Origin: UBA5359 sp002410925 [NCBI: bacterium UBP13_UBA5359]
GTDB taxonomy: Bacteria; UBP13; UBA5359
Length of the DNA stretch: 64,000 bases
Assembly (NCBI GenBank): GCA_002410925.1
Contig: DHPR01000033.1
Coordinates: 435,904 to 499,903 of the forward strand
Direction of reading: 5' to 3'
The position numbers and the translations under genes were made by a program. Of this stretch, positions 40,818-48,109 are shown piece after piece (within the stretch, counting starts at the first letter, position 1; every line of letters starts with the position of its first letter). The notes beneath the pieces were generated by a model. The model searched no databases, was not told the origin of the DNA, and saw nothing but the letters and a program-made list of their open reading frames with translations.

Positions 40818-41915
40818 TCACCTCCCTTCCTGCTGTCTAATTGGCATTACGAAACAGTATCCATAATCTCCATCCCGGAGCATGGCAACCTTATTAGGTT
40901 CGCATAGACGAAAAACCACTTCTTTGGATTTAACGTGGCTTATTATGTCTGTCAGGTAACTGACGTTGAAATAAAAGGCCTCTTGTAGATCATTAACAGG
41001 AGTGACAAGCGGTATTGCCTCTACCATCCTGCCAAAATCAACATCCGTAGTGGAGATTACAACCTCATCGGAGAATGTCAGGCGGACTACACGCGTATCC
41101 TGGTCGCATATTGCAGCAGCGCCAAGGAGAGCACGTAACAAAGGCCACCGTTTGACTGTAATATGCTGTTTGAATCCTTCTGCCGGCGCGATCCTCTGAT
41201 AATCTGGATACCCACGGTCTATAGGATTACAGGCTATGCCTATGTTACCGGAGGTAAAGGTAACCTCCTTCAATGGATCATCACCAACGATAGCCCGTAT
41301 AGTTGCCTGGCCTAAACTCGACACCTCCGTCAGCACATTGCGATGAATGGTAAATGCAACAGGAACGGAAAGAGGAAAATCATAGCATGCCAAGCGCTGC
41401 CCGTTTGTGGCTACTATCGCCTCCCCTGAGAACCTTATTCCCTGCAAAGCGATATTCTTTACTTCATCAGAAGCAGCGGCATATATTACACGTGAAATAA
41501 TATCGGCGTTGATCTCTCCAATGGCCGGAGTTGCAAACCCCGGCATGAAATCATGCTGCATCTCGATATCTACATGCGGAAGAGCATATTCGCACCCGTC
41601 AGAGGATAGGATAATCTCCTTAGCGTTGCTGTCGGTATCACATGGTCCTGAGATAGAGACCGTCTTTTCAAACGCCTTCAGGACATTATCCATCTTTTTA
41701 CCTGTGACGGTTACGAAACCTTCTTCTTCGATCGCTGCATCAGGTATCCTTACAACAGTCCTAAAATGCTTTCCCTCGGCATATACGGACACGCTGCCAT
41801 AGCCGGCATGTATCACTATGCATTCATCGGCTGGTTTATCAGGATACACGGGCAAAGCTCTCCTTGCCTGTGATACTGCAGCACGTAACTTCCGTGGATT
41901 AACAGTGATCTTCAT
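40818..41915 (-). CDS. DNA polymerase III beta-like sliding clamp (phage DnaN)
   Basis: The 365-residue protein has three topologically similar clamp domains, as in bacterial DnaN (~370). Recognisable pieces are the start MKITVNPRKLRAAVSQARRALP, a domain-2 GEINADIISRVIYAAASDEVK, LQGIRFSGEAIVATNGQRLACYD, and the C-terminal VSYLTDIISHVKSKEVVFRL and EPNKVAMLRDGDYGYCFVMPIR, the pattern ending bacterial clamps. It may recruit polymerase and other clamp users to phage DNA. No phage polymerase is present. ATG after GGGGGGAAG. Contains dispersed palindrome copy 4. Confidence 0.9.
   Translation of the reverse strand: MKITVNPRKLRAAVSQARRALPVYPDKPADECIVIHAGYGSVSVYAEGKHFRTVVRIPDAAIEEEGFVTVTGKKMDNVLKAFEKTVSISGPCDTDSNAKEIILSSDGCEYALPHVDIEMQHDFMPGFATPAIGEINADIISRVIYAAASDEVKNIALQGIRFSGEAIVATNGQRLACYDFPLSVPVAFTIHRNVLTEVSSLGQATIRAIVGDDPLKEVTFTSGNIGIACNPIDRGYPDYQRIAPAEGFKQHITVKRWPLLRALLGAAAICDQDTRVVRLTFSDEVVISTTDVDFGRMVEAIPLVTPVNDLQEAFYFNVSYLTDIISHVKSKEVVFRLCEPNKVAMLRDGDYGYCFVMPIRQQEGR
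41482..41501. repeat. Dispersed prophage palindrome, copy 4
   Basis: TATATTACACGTGAAATAAT inside the clamp gene shares the CACGTG centre and the AAATAAT arm of copies 1-3. Confidence 0.45.
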
Positions 41916-41937
41916 ACGTTAACTTCCCCCCCTGGAT

Positions 41938-42555
41938 TTATATACTGGCCTGCCGGATCTGGCGGTTGATCTTTGAGATAGCCATATCTATAACCCGTTG
42001 ATCTTCCGGAAGATCGGCTGAATTCAGAACATTACGCTCGAACTTCTCCAACTCTCTCAACGTCACCCGGCCCGTACCGGCAGGATGCACATCCGGCGAA
42101 GGCATAGTCTCAGAGCGAATAAATGACACCACCAGGTTACCGCTCCGGACCGTATGCATCTCCAGACTATTCCTCTGCCGCAGAGCATCTCCAAGCTGCC
42201 GTCCGATACAAGCGTGAATGCACTCCTCGCAATGTGCTGCAAATGCCTGTGCTGCATGGGTAACTGCTGCCAAGGATCTCTCCCAACCGGCATCCGTTTC
42301 CTGCTGCGTCAAAGACGTCGCCACCATCAGGGCTTCGTGAAGTGAGAACCCATCGATGCCATCTCCGGATGATAGGATCACCTCCATCCGCTGCCTCACA
42401 TGATAGGCGGCAATCGTTTTCAGCTCCCTCTCGGTCCGGCATCGATTGTTAAAGGGGCATACCCCCTCCGTGTCACAATACCTGCTCCCGATGTTGGTAT
42501 CCGTTCCCGGGCAATGCTGTGACTCTCTCTCCACCGCTGTTACCTGACAAGACAT
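41938..42555 (-). CDS. Hypothetical protein with two cysteine clusters
   Basis: The 205-residue protein has N-terminal cysteines (CPGTDTNIGSRYC...CPFNNRC), a helical middle (HVRQRMEVIL; SLTQQETDAGWERSLAAVTHAAQAFAAHCEECIHACIG) and a C-terminal helix. The ATG at 42555 is preferred (GAGAGGTGA). Metal binding is likely. No family recognised. Confidence 0.6.
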   Translation of the reverse strand: MSCQVTAVERESQHCPGTDTNIGSRYCDTEGVCPFNNRCRTERELKTIAAYHVRQRMEVILSSGDGIDGFSLHEALMVATSLTQQETDAGWERSLAAVTHAAQAFAAHCEECIHACIGRQLGDALRQRNSLEMHTVRSGNLVVSFIRSETMPSPDVHPAGTGRVTLRELEKFERNVLNSADLPEDQRVIDMAISKINRQIRQASI

Positions 42556-42577
42556 AATGATCACCTCTCTCAGTAAT

Positions 42578-42868
42578 CTATCTACGAGCCGCTGTCCTGG
42601 GTGCCCGCGGCCGAAGCATCGTAGTGCTATCAGTCATATATGCGCTGGGAACTTTGGTCTTATCGATGATGGATAGATTTATGCTCTGAGCGGTGCCTCT
42701 CCGGACGTTTGCTGCTACCCATTGCTCCAGATCGTATTGCCGGAAACGTAGCTGCTTTATCAGCCGGACAAACGGAAGGCCATGCTTTACCAGGCGACGC
42801 ACAGTGCTGGGACTGGTCTGGAAGAATTCTGCAGCTTCTTCGATGGTGAGCAATCTCTCCTTAGGCAT
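42578..42868 (-). CDS. Excisionase/AlpA-like helix-turn-helix protein
   Basis: The 96-residue protein has an N-terminal MerR/excisionase-type wing-helix: LLTIEEAAEFFQTSPSTVRRLVKHGLPFVRLIKQLRFRQYDLEQW, the pattern of the helix-turn-helix 17 family. It could be an excisionase or an early regulator. ATG at 42868 after GGAG. Overlaps the upstream HTH gene by 8 bp. Confidence 0.75.
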   Translation of the reverse strand: MPKERLLTIEEAAEFFQTSPSTVRRLVKHGLPFVRLIKQLRFRQYDLEQWVAANVRRGTAQSINLSIIDKTKVPSAYMTDSTTMLRPRAPRTAARR

Positions 42869-43091
42869 TGGATGCCTCCTTATCCTGTGCCGGTAGCGTC
42901 CAGCGTCGTGCCTCCAGTCCGAAGCGCATAAACCAGAGACACAGCGTTCCAACGTTCACTTCAAAGAGGTCTGCCAGTTGTTGCATGGTCATACCGTCTT
43001 CGTAGTAGTAGCGCCGGATAAGCTCCTCAATCGGCTTACCGCCATACCGAGCTTCTATTGCTTTCATGGTCTTGGTCTTTTTCTTAATCAT
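42861..43091 (-). CDS. Small HTH DNA-binding protein (first gene of early operon)
   Basis: The 76-residue protein starts MIKKKTKTMKAIEARYG and carries a helix-turn-helix of the type EELIRRYYYEDGMTMQQLADLFEVNVGTLCLWF. As the first minus-strand gene opposite the repressor it occupies the position of a Cro-like regulator. The start ATG at 43091 avoids an upstream extension that would run through the operator region. Confidence 0.65.
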   Translation of the reverse strand: MIKKKTKTMKAIEARYGGKPIEELIRRYYYEDGMTMQQLADLFEVNVGTLCLWFMRFGLEARRWTLPAQDKEASNA

Positions 43092-43110
43092 TACTGTAAG
43101 ACACCGCCCA

Positions 43111-43187
43111 CATTTCAATTTGGCACTATATAGATAAAAAAATAAGCGATTGCTTAATCGACACTTAGACAATAACAAATTGAAATG
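43111..43187. promoter_or_regulatory. Lysogeny switch operators
   Basis: In the divergent gap, CATTTCAATTTG (43111-43122) and CAAATTGAAATG (43176-43187) are exact inverted copies 53 bp apart, and TAAGC-GATT-GCTTA (43143-43156) is an inverted repeat between them. A plus-strand -10 candidate TATAGT lies at ~43241 and a minus-strand TATAGT at ~43124-43129. Confidence 0.55.
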
Positions 43188-43274
43188 TAAAAGTCAAATG
43201 ATTTTTAAAACATCTTTTCAAAATGTGTTAATATTTTAGTATAGTTAGTTACTTAGCGTAAGGTAGGGTTTGCG

Positions 43275-44066
43275 ATGACCGATAGTATGTATAAATTAAT
43301 AGGCAGTAGAATCAGACAAGCTCGTGAAGAACGTGGACTGAGCCAGGCTGATCTCGCCGAAGCTATCGGTTTTTCTGCACCGTCTGTAACAAACTTCGAA
43401 AATGCAAAACGGAGAATATCCATAGAAGACCTCCATAAAGTAGCAGAAGTACTTCGTAAACCTATAACCTATTTTCTATCCGAGAAACCTTTCGATGAAA
43501 AAGCACAAGCTGAACTTGAAAAGAAGGCCACCCTCGAAGAGATCAAGGATATGCTTAAAAAGATTGAGGTGGAAGAAGATCAGATCGAGGAAAAGGTCGA
43601 AGAGTGTGCCGAGAAAGAGTTTGACATCACCAAACACCCCGGCTATATCCCTCTCGATAAGTTCAAGCTCATACCAATCCTCGGCCGGATCCATGCCGGC
43701 GAACTGCACGAAGCTATCCAGCACGCCGAAGAGATGTTGCCTATACCTGCTAGCGCTGATGCTGATTACGCATTAACGGTCCATGGTGACTCCATGGAAC
43801 CATATTACAACGATGGCGATGTCGTAGTTGTTAAAGAGACCCCAGAAGCCTACAACGGCGCTCACGTCGTTGCTAGTGTGGATGATGAAGTAACCCTTAA
43901 AACCTATTACAAATATGACGGCGTCACCGTTCTGCGAGCCGCCAACCCTAAATACCAGGACATCTCCGGCAAGGAGATCGGCGTCATGGGCGTTATTAAA
44001 GGCGTTATGTATAGGGCGTTGATGCGGCCCTCTTCTGAGATAAACGGGAAACCCAAGAAGCATTAG
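43275..44066 (+). CDS. CI/LexA-type phage repressor (HTH_3 + S24 peptidase)
   Basis: The 263-residue protein has an N-terminal Xre HTH (RIRQAREERGLSQADLAEAIG, SAPSVTNFENAKRR). A charged coiled linker (KKIEVEEDQIEEKVEECAEKE) follows. The C-terminal S24 domain has the Ala-Gly cleavage region (RIHAGEL), catalytic Ser in VHGDSMEP and Lys in VTLKTYYK. It maintains lysogeny and should self-cleave upon RecA activation. Divergent from the early operon. Confidence 0.95.
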   Translation: MTDSMYKLIGSRIRQAREERGLSQADLAEAIGFSAPSVTNFENAKRRISIEDLHKVAEVLRKPITYFLSEKPFDEKAQAELEKKATLEEIKDMLKKIEVEEDQIEEKVEECAEKEFDITKHPGYIPLDKFKLIPILGRIHAGELHEAIQHAEEMLPIPASADADYALTVHGDSMEPYYNDGDVVVVKETPEAYNGAHVVASVDDEVTLKTYYKYDGVTVLRAANPKYQDISGKEIGVMGVIKGVMYRALMRPSSEINGKPKKH

Positions 44067-44075
44067 GAGAGTGAT

Positions 44076-45362
44076 ATGTTTGAATTCCTTATAGTAGATT
44101 GCCTTGGTATCATGTTCGGCCTTTCTCTTATCTGCATCATAATTGGAAATAAAAACCCAGATGTCATTAGCACATGGTTTGAAAAAGGATTCCAACAAAC
44201 ACTTACTAGAGGCGAGATCCTTTTTATACACATTTGCTTAGGCTCCATCTCCTTCTTTATCCTCTTTTTTAAGCTCGGGAACATCGGTAAGGTAATAGCT
44301 ATAGTGATTTCAGCCGTAGTTATACCGCTATCATTAGCATTCAATAACAAAAAGAGAGCAAGAGTAGAACAAGAGCCATGCATCCCCCGTATCACTGGTG
44401 ACAATGTAATCGCCACCGATAAAGAAGCCATTGAGGCATACCTGCAGACTGCTGCCGAAAAGGGTAAAGCAGTCACGGTTCTATATTACGGAGGCAGCCA
44501 GCCCGGAACAAAACGACAACTAATTCCTACAACAGTAGTTAACCACTGGAGAATCCATGCCCGGGATTTAGCATCTGATATGGAGAAAACTTTCTTGATC
44601 GAGAGAATGCAAATTGTAACCGAAGATTACCCAGCGCCCGAGTATATTGCAGAGCCTGAGAACACAGGCAAAGCTGAAAATAATCTGAGATCATATTTTA
44701 AAATTCAAGGTACCGGCCGGGACACCGGGCGAAAGCGTAAACATGTTTACACTGCATGGAACGAAGAACATGCTAGAGCTCTGGCTGATGCTGACGGCAC
44801 AATAGTTGATAGCATTACTCAAATACCTCATGATCCGCCTACAGAACGTCAACTTGCCTACGCCAGGCATCTCCGCATTAAAATACCGGAAGACGCCATA
44901 AAGGAAGAAGTAACGGATCTGATATCTGTCCATGAGGATAAAGACGAACCTTCATCGGAGATAGAAAGGTCTTACGCGAAAAAACATGAAGCAAGATTTA
45001 CCAGATTCACCGGTAAAAAATGGATTTATAATAATATTTTTTATGCTCTCTGCAGAGAAGGAAAAGAGCAGGATCTCGTTTCCTGGTTTGCATATCATGT
45101 GTGTATAGATATCGTGGGCCGCAAGAAAGAGAATCCCATTGATAACCCGGACCACCCCACAATCAGAGAGATTGCATCAGTGTTATCAGCAGATCCTTCC
45201 GTTATAAAATCGATTTGCCGGTATTCCGGGGAAGATATTATTCGGTTTGGAGAATGGACTGATCGCGAAGGACGGACTCATACTGGAGGCAGCAGGAAGA
45301 CTATTGCATATAAAACGATAGCCGAAGCACTTAAGGAAAGACTAAACAAAGTATACGCCTGA
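44076..45362 (+). CDS. Membrane-anchored WYL-like protein of the lysogeny module
   Basis: The protein has 428 residues. Residues 1-90 hold three membrane segments (DCLGIMFGLSLICIIIG; FIHICLGSISFFILFF; VIAIVISAVVIPLSLAF). Residues ~110-180 fit a WYL fold (VTVLYYGGSQPG...RQLIPTTVV...RIHARDLASDMEKTFLIERMQI). Next is a DGTIVDSITQIPHDPPTERQLAYARHLRI segment with a mobile SAP-like PTERQ motif, then a helical C-terminus. It starts 9 bp after the repressor stop, so is probably co-expressed in the lysogen. WYL domains sense ligands or nucleic acids in several defence regulators. A role in exclusion is inference. Confidence 0.65.
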   Translation: MFEFLIVDCLGIMFGLSLICIIIGNKNPDVISTWFEKGFQQTLTRGEILFIHICLGSISFFILFFKLGNIGKVIAIVISAVVIPLSLAFNNKKRARVEQEPCIPRITGDNVIATDKEAIEAYLQTAAEKGKAVTVLYYGGSQPGTKRQLIPTTVVNHWRIHARDLASDMEKTFLIERMQIVTEDYPAPEYIAEPENTGKAENNLRSYFKIQGTGRDTGRKRKHVYTAWNEEHARALADADGTIVDSITQIPHDPPTERQLAYARHLRIKIPEDAIKEEVTDLISVHEDKDEPSSEIERSYAKKHEARFTRFTGKKWIYNNIFYALCREGKEQDLVSWFAYHVCIDIVGRKKENPIDNPDHPTIREIASVLSADPSVIKSICRYSGEDIIRFGEWTDREGRTHTGGSRKTIAYKTIAEALKERLNKVYA

Positions 45363-45401
45363 AAATGATCGTCTACGTATACCGAAGGACAGAAGATACC
45401 T

Positions 45402-46595
45402 ATGAGACGCAGAGACAATAACGAAGGCGGCCTGACCTATGATGACACTAGGAAACGATGGGTAATCACCGCAACAACACTCGACGGCCGCCGTATATAT
45501 AAATACCGTAAAGACCGCGACAAGAAGGATCGTGATACAGCTAAGGAGATCCTGCGCCAGCTCCTCGATGCCGTCAACGCCAACGACACCTCCTCCGGAC
45601 AAACGCTCCAGGAGTATATAAACTATTGGTTCAGTGAGATTGCATCAAAGAAGCTGCGTCCATTGACGCTACAGCGCTATAAAGGCGTAATTGAGATATA
45701 CATTCTGCCGGCACTGGGCGATTTGCTGATCGATAAGGTCACACCGGATCAGGTCCAGACCATGCTCAATAATATAGACCAGGCTCCGGGAACTGTGCGC
45801 TATGTCCGCGCCGTCCTCTCCTCTGCCCTTGCAGAAGCCGTTAAACGGGGCAAGCTGGACCGTAACGTCGCTCAGATGGTAACCGTGCCTCGTATCCCCT
45901 TCAAAGAGACCACATACCTTGATGTGAGGCAATCACGACGCTTCATAAGGGCAGCACGCACCCATAGCCTGGACGCACTCTTCTGCCTTGGTATTGGCGT
46001 AGGGCTGCGCTTGGGCGAAGCCCTGGGCCTGCGCTGGTGTGATGTGGATTTCCGATCCGGCACCATCAAGGTCGTGCAGACACTACAGAACATCGGCAAT
46101 GAACGCGTCATCGGAGAAACAAAAACAGGCCGCAGCCGGCGCACTCTTCCTCTACCAAAGTTCTGTAAAGAGGCGCTTCAACGTCGCCGCGATAGCCTGG
46201 CTGTAAAGCCCGCAGATGATGACCTTGTGTTCCTGACCTCTGCCGGCACGTCATACAACGCCAACAACGTCCTGCGCGCGCTCAGGAGCGTTTTAAAGAC
46301 CGCTAAGCTTCCCAAGATACGTTTCCACGATTTACGGCATTCCTGCGCCTCTCTGCTGCTTGCACTGGGTGAGAGCCAGCGGCTGATAATGGCTATACTC
46401 GGCCACAGCAGCATCGGTGTTTCCATGAATACTTACAGCCATGTTATGCCGGCATTAGAGAACGAGGCCATGAATAAACTGCATGATACACTAAGCAAAG
46501 AGCCGCTAAAATGCAGGCTTTTAAAGCGAACTGTTGTCCTAACTGTTGTCCCAAAACAAAAAACGGGCTCCGGTAAAACTCCGGAACCCGCATAA
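45402..46595 (+). CDS. int: Tyrosine-family phage integrase
   Basis: The protein has 397 residues. It has an N-terminal arm-binding domain (Arm-DNA-bind, DTRKRWVITATTLDGRRIYKYRKDRD), a SAM-like core-binding domain (residues ~65-155), and a catalytic domain with R (GLRLGEALGLRWCDVDF), K region, HxLRH (FHDLRHSCASLLL), the H in ILGHSSI and the nucleophile Tyr in MNTYSHV. Its final ~12 codons lie inside attR, and the tandem 12-bp arm repeats (46529-46552) are part of its 3' end. It inserts the phage into tRNA-Thr. Confidence 0.95.
   Translation: MRRRDNNEGGLTYDDTRKRWVITATTLDGRRIYKYRKDRDKKDRDTAKEILRQLLDAVNANDTSSGQTLQEYINYWFSEIASKKLRPLTLQRYKGVIEIYILPALGDLLIDKVTPDQVQTMLNNIDQAPGTVRYVRAVLSSALAEAVKRGKLDRNVAQMVTVPRIPFKETTYLDVRQSRRFIRAARTHSLDALFCLGIGVGLRLGEALGLRWCDVDFRSGTIKVVQTLQNIGNERVIGETKTGRSRRTLPLPKFCKEALQRRRDSLAVKPADDDLVFLTSAGTSYNANNVLRALRSVLKTAKLPKIRFHDLRHSCASLLLALGESQRLIMAILGHSSIGVSMNTYSHVMPALENEAMNKLHDTLSKEPLKCRLLKRTVVLTVVPKQKTGSGKTPEPA
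46529..46552 (+). repeat. Right arm-type integrase sites (12-bp tandem pair)
   Basis: AACTGTTGTCCT and AACTGTTGTCCC lie back to back 7 bp before the attR repeat, matching the pair 8857-8880 in sequence and orientation. Confidence 0.65.
46558..46590 (-). terminator. tRNA-Thr terminator inside the integrase 3' end
   Basis: The minus-strand stem CGGGTTCCGG/CCGGAGCCCG with 7-nt loop is followed by six U. It ends transcription of tRNA-Thr and lies antisense to the last codons of the integrase. Confidence 0.85.
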
Positions 46596-46645
46596 ATACT
46601 GGAGCCGACGAGCGGGATTGAACCGCTGACCTACGCATTACGAGT
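46559..46645. repeat. attR: phage-supplied tRNA-Thr 3' end plus terminator
   Basis: Direct repeat of attL (8655-8741). It supplies the functional 3' half of tRNA-Thr, restoring the gene after integration. Confidence 0.9.
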
Positions 46646-46675
46646 GCGTCGCTCTACCAGCTGAGCTACGTCGGC
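46600..46675 (-). tRNA. tRNA-Thr (anticodon CGT), hybrid host 5' half / phage 3' half
   Basis: A 76-nt cloverleaf: acceptor GCCGACG/CGTCGGC, anticodon stem ACGCA/TGCGT with loop CTCGTAA (CGT), T-stem AGCGG/CCGCT, encoded CCA. The 3' half from the anticodon on lies within attR. The 5' 30 bases are host DNA. Confidence 0.97.
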
Positions 46676-46768
46676 GAATCATTTTACGCTATCAGATTCT
46701 ATCATTACAAAGCCGTCGATGTCAATTATTCGAATTATAAAATTATGACATTGCATATATAAAATAAC

Positions 46769-47266
46769 TTACTGGTAATTGCTGATATGTATGGCAGCAT
46801 AATACCTGGAAGCTATCTTTTTATCATTGGTCAGGAGCCTGGCTCCGCTCAATTCCGCTTCCGCCAGATAAACGGTCTTACTCATCTCCAGATCATCCGC
46901 CATAGCCATCTCCACTGCCCGGCAAGCGCTCTGGGCACGTAGAGGCATAATTATATGCATATCATACATAGTCTTCAAAGCAGCGGCTATATCCGTTCCG
47001 GTAAGCCCGCCATGTTTTTGCAGAAGATCGGCCAGGTGAAAAAGAATGCAATCCGGCACAGTCAAAGAGATATGGCCTCTGACATAATCCTCTCTTATCT
47101 TGAGAGCGGCTTCAGATGCCTCGTCACGAATAAACCAACGAGAAATCACGCTGGGATCCAGTATGTATATCGGCTTGATGAGGTAAATATAGCCTGGAGA
47201 ATATTCTCCATTCTCCTTTGAGGCATTCTCACACAGAATATAATGCAGTAGCGCATCTTTGCTCAT
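46769..47266 (-). CDS. PIN-domain protein, probable VapC-type toxin
   Basis: The 165-residue protein has a PIN-like start ILDPSVISRWFI (Asp and the DxSVxxxW pattern of VapC), RAQSACRAVEMAMADDLEMSKTVYLAEAELSGARLLTNDKKI (second acidic cluster; LTNDKK typical) and helices between. PIN toxins are Mg2+-dependent RNases, often of tRNA. The ATG at 47266 has GAGGTAAT before it. Longer frames overlap the antitoxin. It lies 22 bp after the RHH antitoxin. Confidence 0.85.
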   Translation of the reverse strand: MSKDALLHYILCENASKENGEYSPGYIYLIKPIYILDPSVISRWFIRDEASEAALKIREDYVRGHISLTVPDCILFHLADLLQKHGGLTGTDIAAALKTMYDMHIIMPLRAQSACRAVEMAMADDLEMSKTVYLAEAELSGARLLTNDKKIASRYYAAIHISNYQ

Positions 47267-47288
47267 GCGTATTACCTCCTCATCGCCC

Positions 47289-47513
47289 TTAGGCGATATA
47301 TTCTGCCAGGCGCTCGGCCAAAGTGTCCTGCTCTGTGACAGCATCTTTCAAAGCCTGTATTCTCTCTTCCACCTTCTCCTCTAAATGCAGATAACGAGCA
47401 TACAGCTCTACCGAGCGGCGAATATACTCTGACCTGGTCAGGCCGTGCCGACGGGCATCTTCATCAAGGCGAACGATAACTTCATCAGGTAAAGAAACGT
47501 TTATTTTTGCCAT
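47289..47513 (-). CDS. Ribbon-helix-helix antitoxin (CopG-like)
   Basis: The 74-residue protein has an N-terminal RHH DNA-binding motif (KINVSLPDEVIVRLDEDARRHGLTRSEYIRRSVELY) and a C-terminal helix for toxin binding. ATG at 47513 with GGAGGTGT. First gene of the pair; such antitoxins repress their own promoter. Together with the PIN protein it is a VapBC-like toxin-antitoxin module in the host DNA directly beside attR. Confidence 0.85.
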   Translation of the reverse strand: MAKINVSLPDEVIVRLDEDARRHGLTRSEYIRRSVELYARYLHLEEKVEERIQALKDAVTEQDTLAERLAEYIA

Positions 47514-47706
47514 ATCAACACCTCCCATAGCAGAATAGCAAACGTTTGTTCTTTTGTCAAGCTCTTAAGAGGTAAAAATTTAACCCTGTTAATACCCCCT
47601 CGCCCATATAGTAAGCCTTCAGCTAAGAATATTCGAAGATCTTATGCCGGCAAGCGTAAAAACGATCCGGTGATAGTATTATAAAATACCAGGCCGAACA
47701 TAAATT

Positions 47707-47869
47707 CTCTGTCTTTTAAATAATATTGCACAGGGCGGAAAGGATATCCGCCATACTCGACATGAAAGCCCGTGCGGTTGCCGGTCTCTCCAATAGGTTT
47801 TTGGATAGTTCTGCTCTAACTTCTGCTCTAACTGCTACCAAAAAGAAAATGCGGCTCAAGCGTAAGTCT
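47707..47869 (+). pseudogene. Possible vestigial integrase 3' end at tRNA-Phe
   Basis: An open frame reads LHRAERISAILDMKARAV..., then SALTSALTATKKKM..., ending at TGA 47869. The segment SALTSALTATKKK lies in the same frame as TVVLTVVPKQK at the end of the prophage integrase, and is encoded by an exact 12-bp tandem repeat (TTCTGCTCTAAC, 47809-47832) comparable with the arm sites. The rest of the 383-bp gap holds no other feature besides the terminator. Confidence 0.35.
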
Positions 47870-47880
47870 TGAAAGCCGCA
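47840..47880 (-). terminator. tRNA-Phe terminator
   Basis: The minus-strand stem TGCGGCTTTCAAG/CTTGAGCCGCA (one internal bulge) is followed by TTTTCTTTTT, 17 bp after the tRNA 3' end. Confidence 0.85.
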
Positions 47881-47896
47881 TCACCACTTAAAAAAA

Positions 47897-47972
<76 letters not shown>

Positions 47973-48055
47973 ACACCCTCCCGTTTCAAAGGAAGCTTGA
48001 TTATTTTAGCATCGGCATAGGCTTATGTCAATGCAAATCAGAAAAATCGGATTAC

Positions 48056-48099
48056 CTGCAGGCAAGACGCATAGTTATACTTTATCCTTGCCTGCAGGC
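48056..48099 (-). terminator. Terminator downstream of melA
   Basis: A 12-bp perfect inverted repeat (CCTGCAGGCAAG / CTTGCCTGCAGG) with a 20-nt loop. The minus-strand side is followed by TAATCCGATTTTT. Confidence 0.7.
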
Positions 48100-48109
48100 A
48101 CATGCTTAA

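Larger units (their letters stand above)
8655..46645. mobile_element. Complete myovirus-type (P2-like contractile tail) prophage in tRNA-Thr
   Basis: About 37.9 kb is bounded by 87-bp direct repeats derived from the tRNA-Thr 3' end, with the integrase gene next to attR. All expected modules are present and uninterrupted: lysogeny, replication, terminase, capsid, contractile tail, two fibre regions, baseplate, lysis, accessory genes. The structural region is visibly GC-richer than the flanks, while the two ends (8.7-11 kb and 43-45.4 kb) are AT-richer. No transposase and no obvious broken structural gene was seen, so it may be inducible. Confidence 0.95.
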
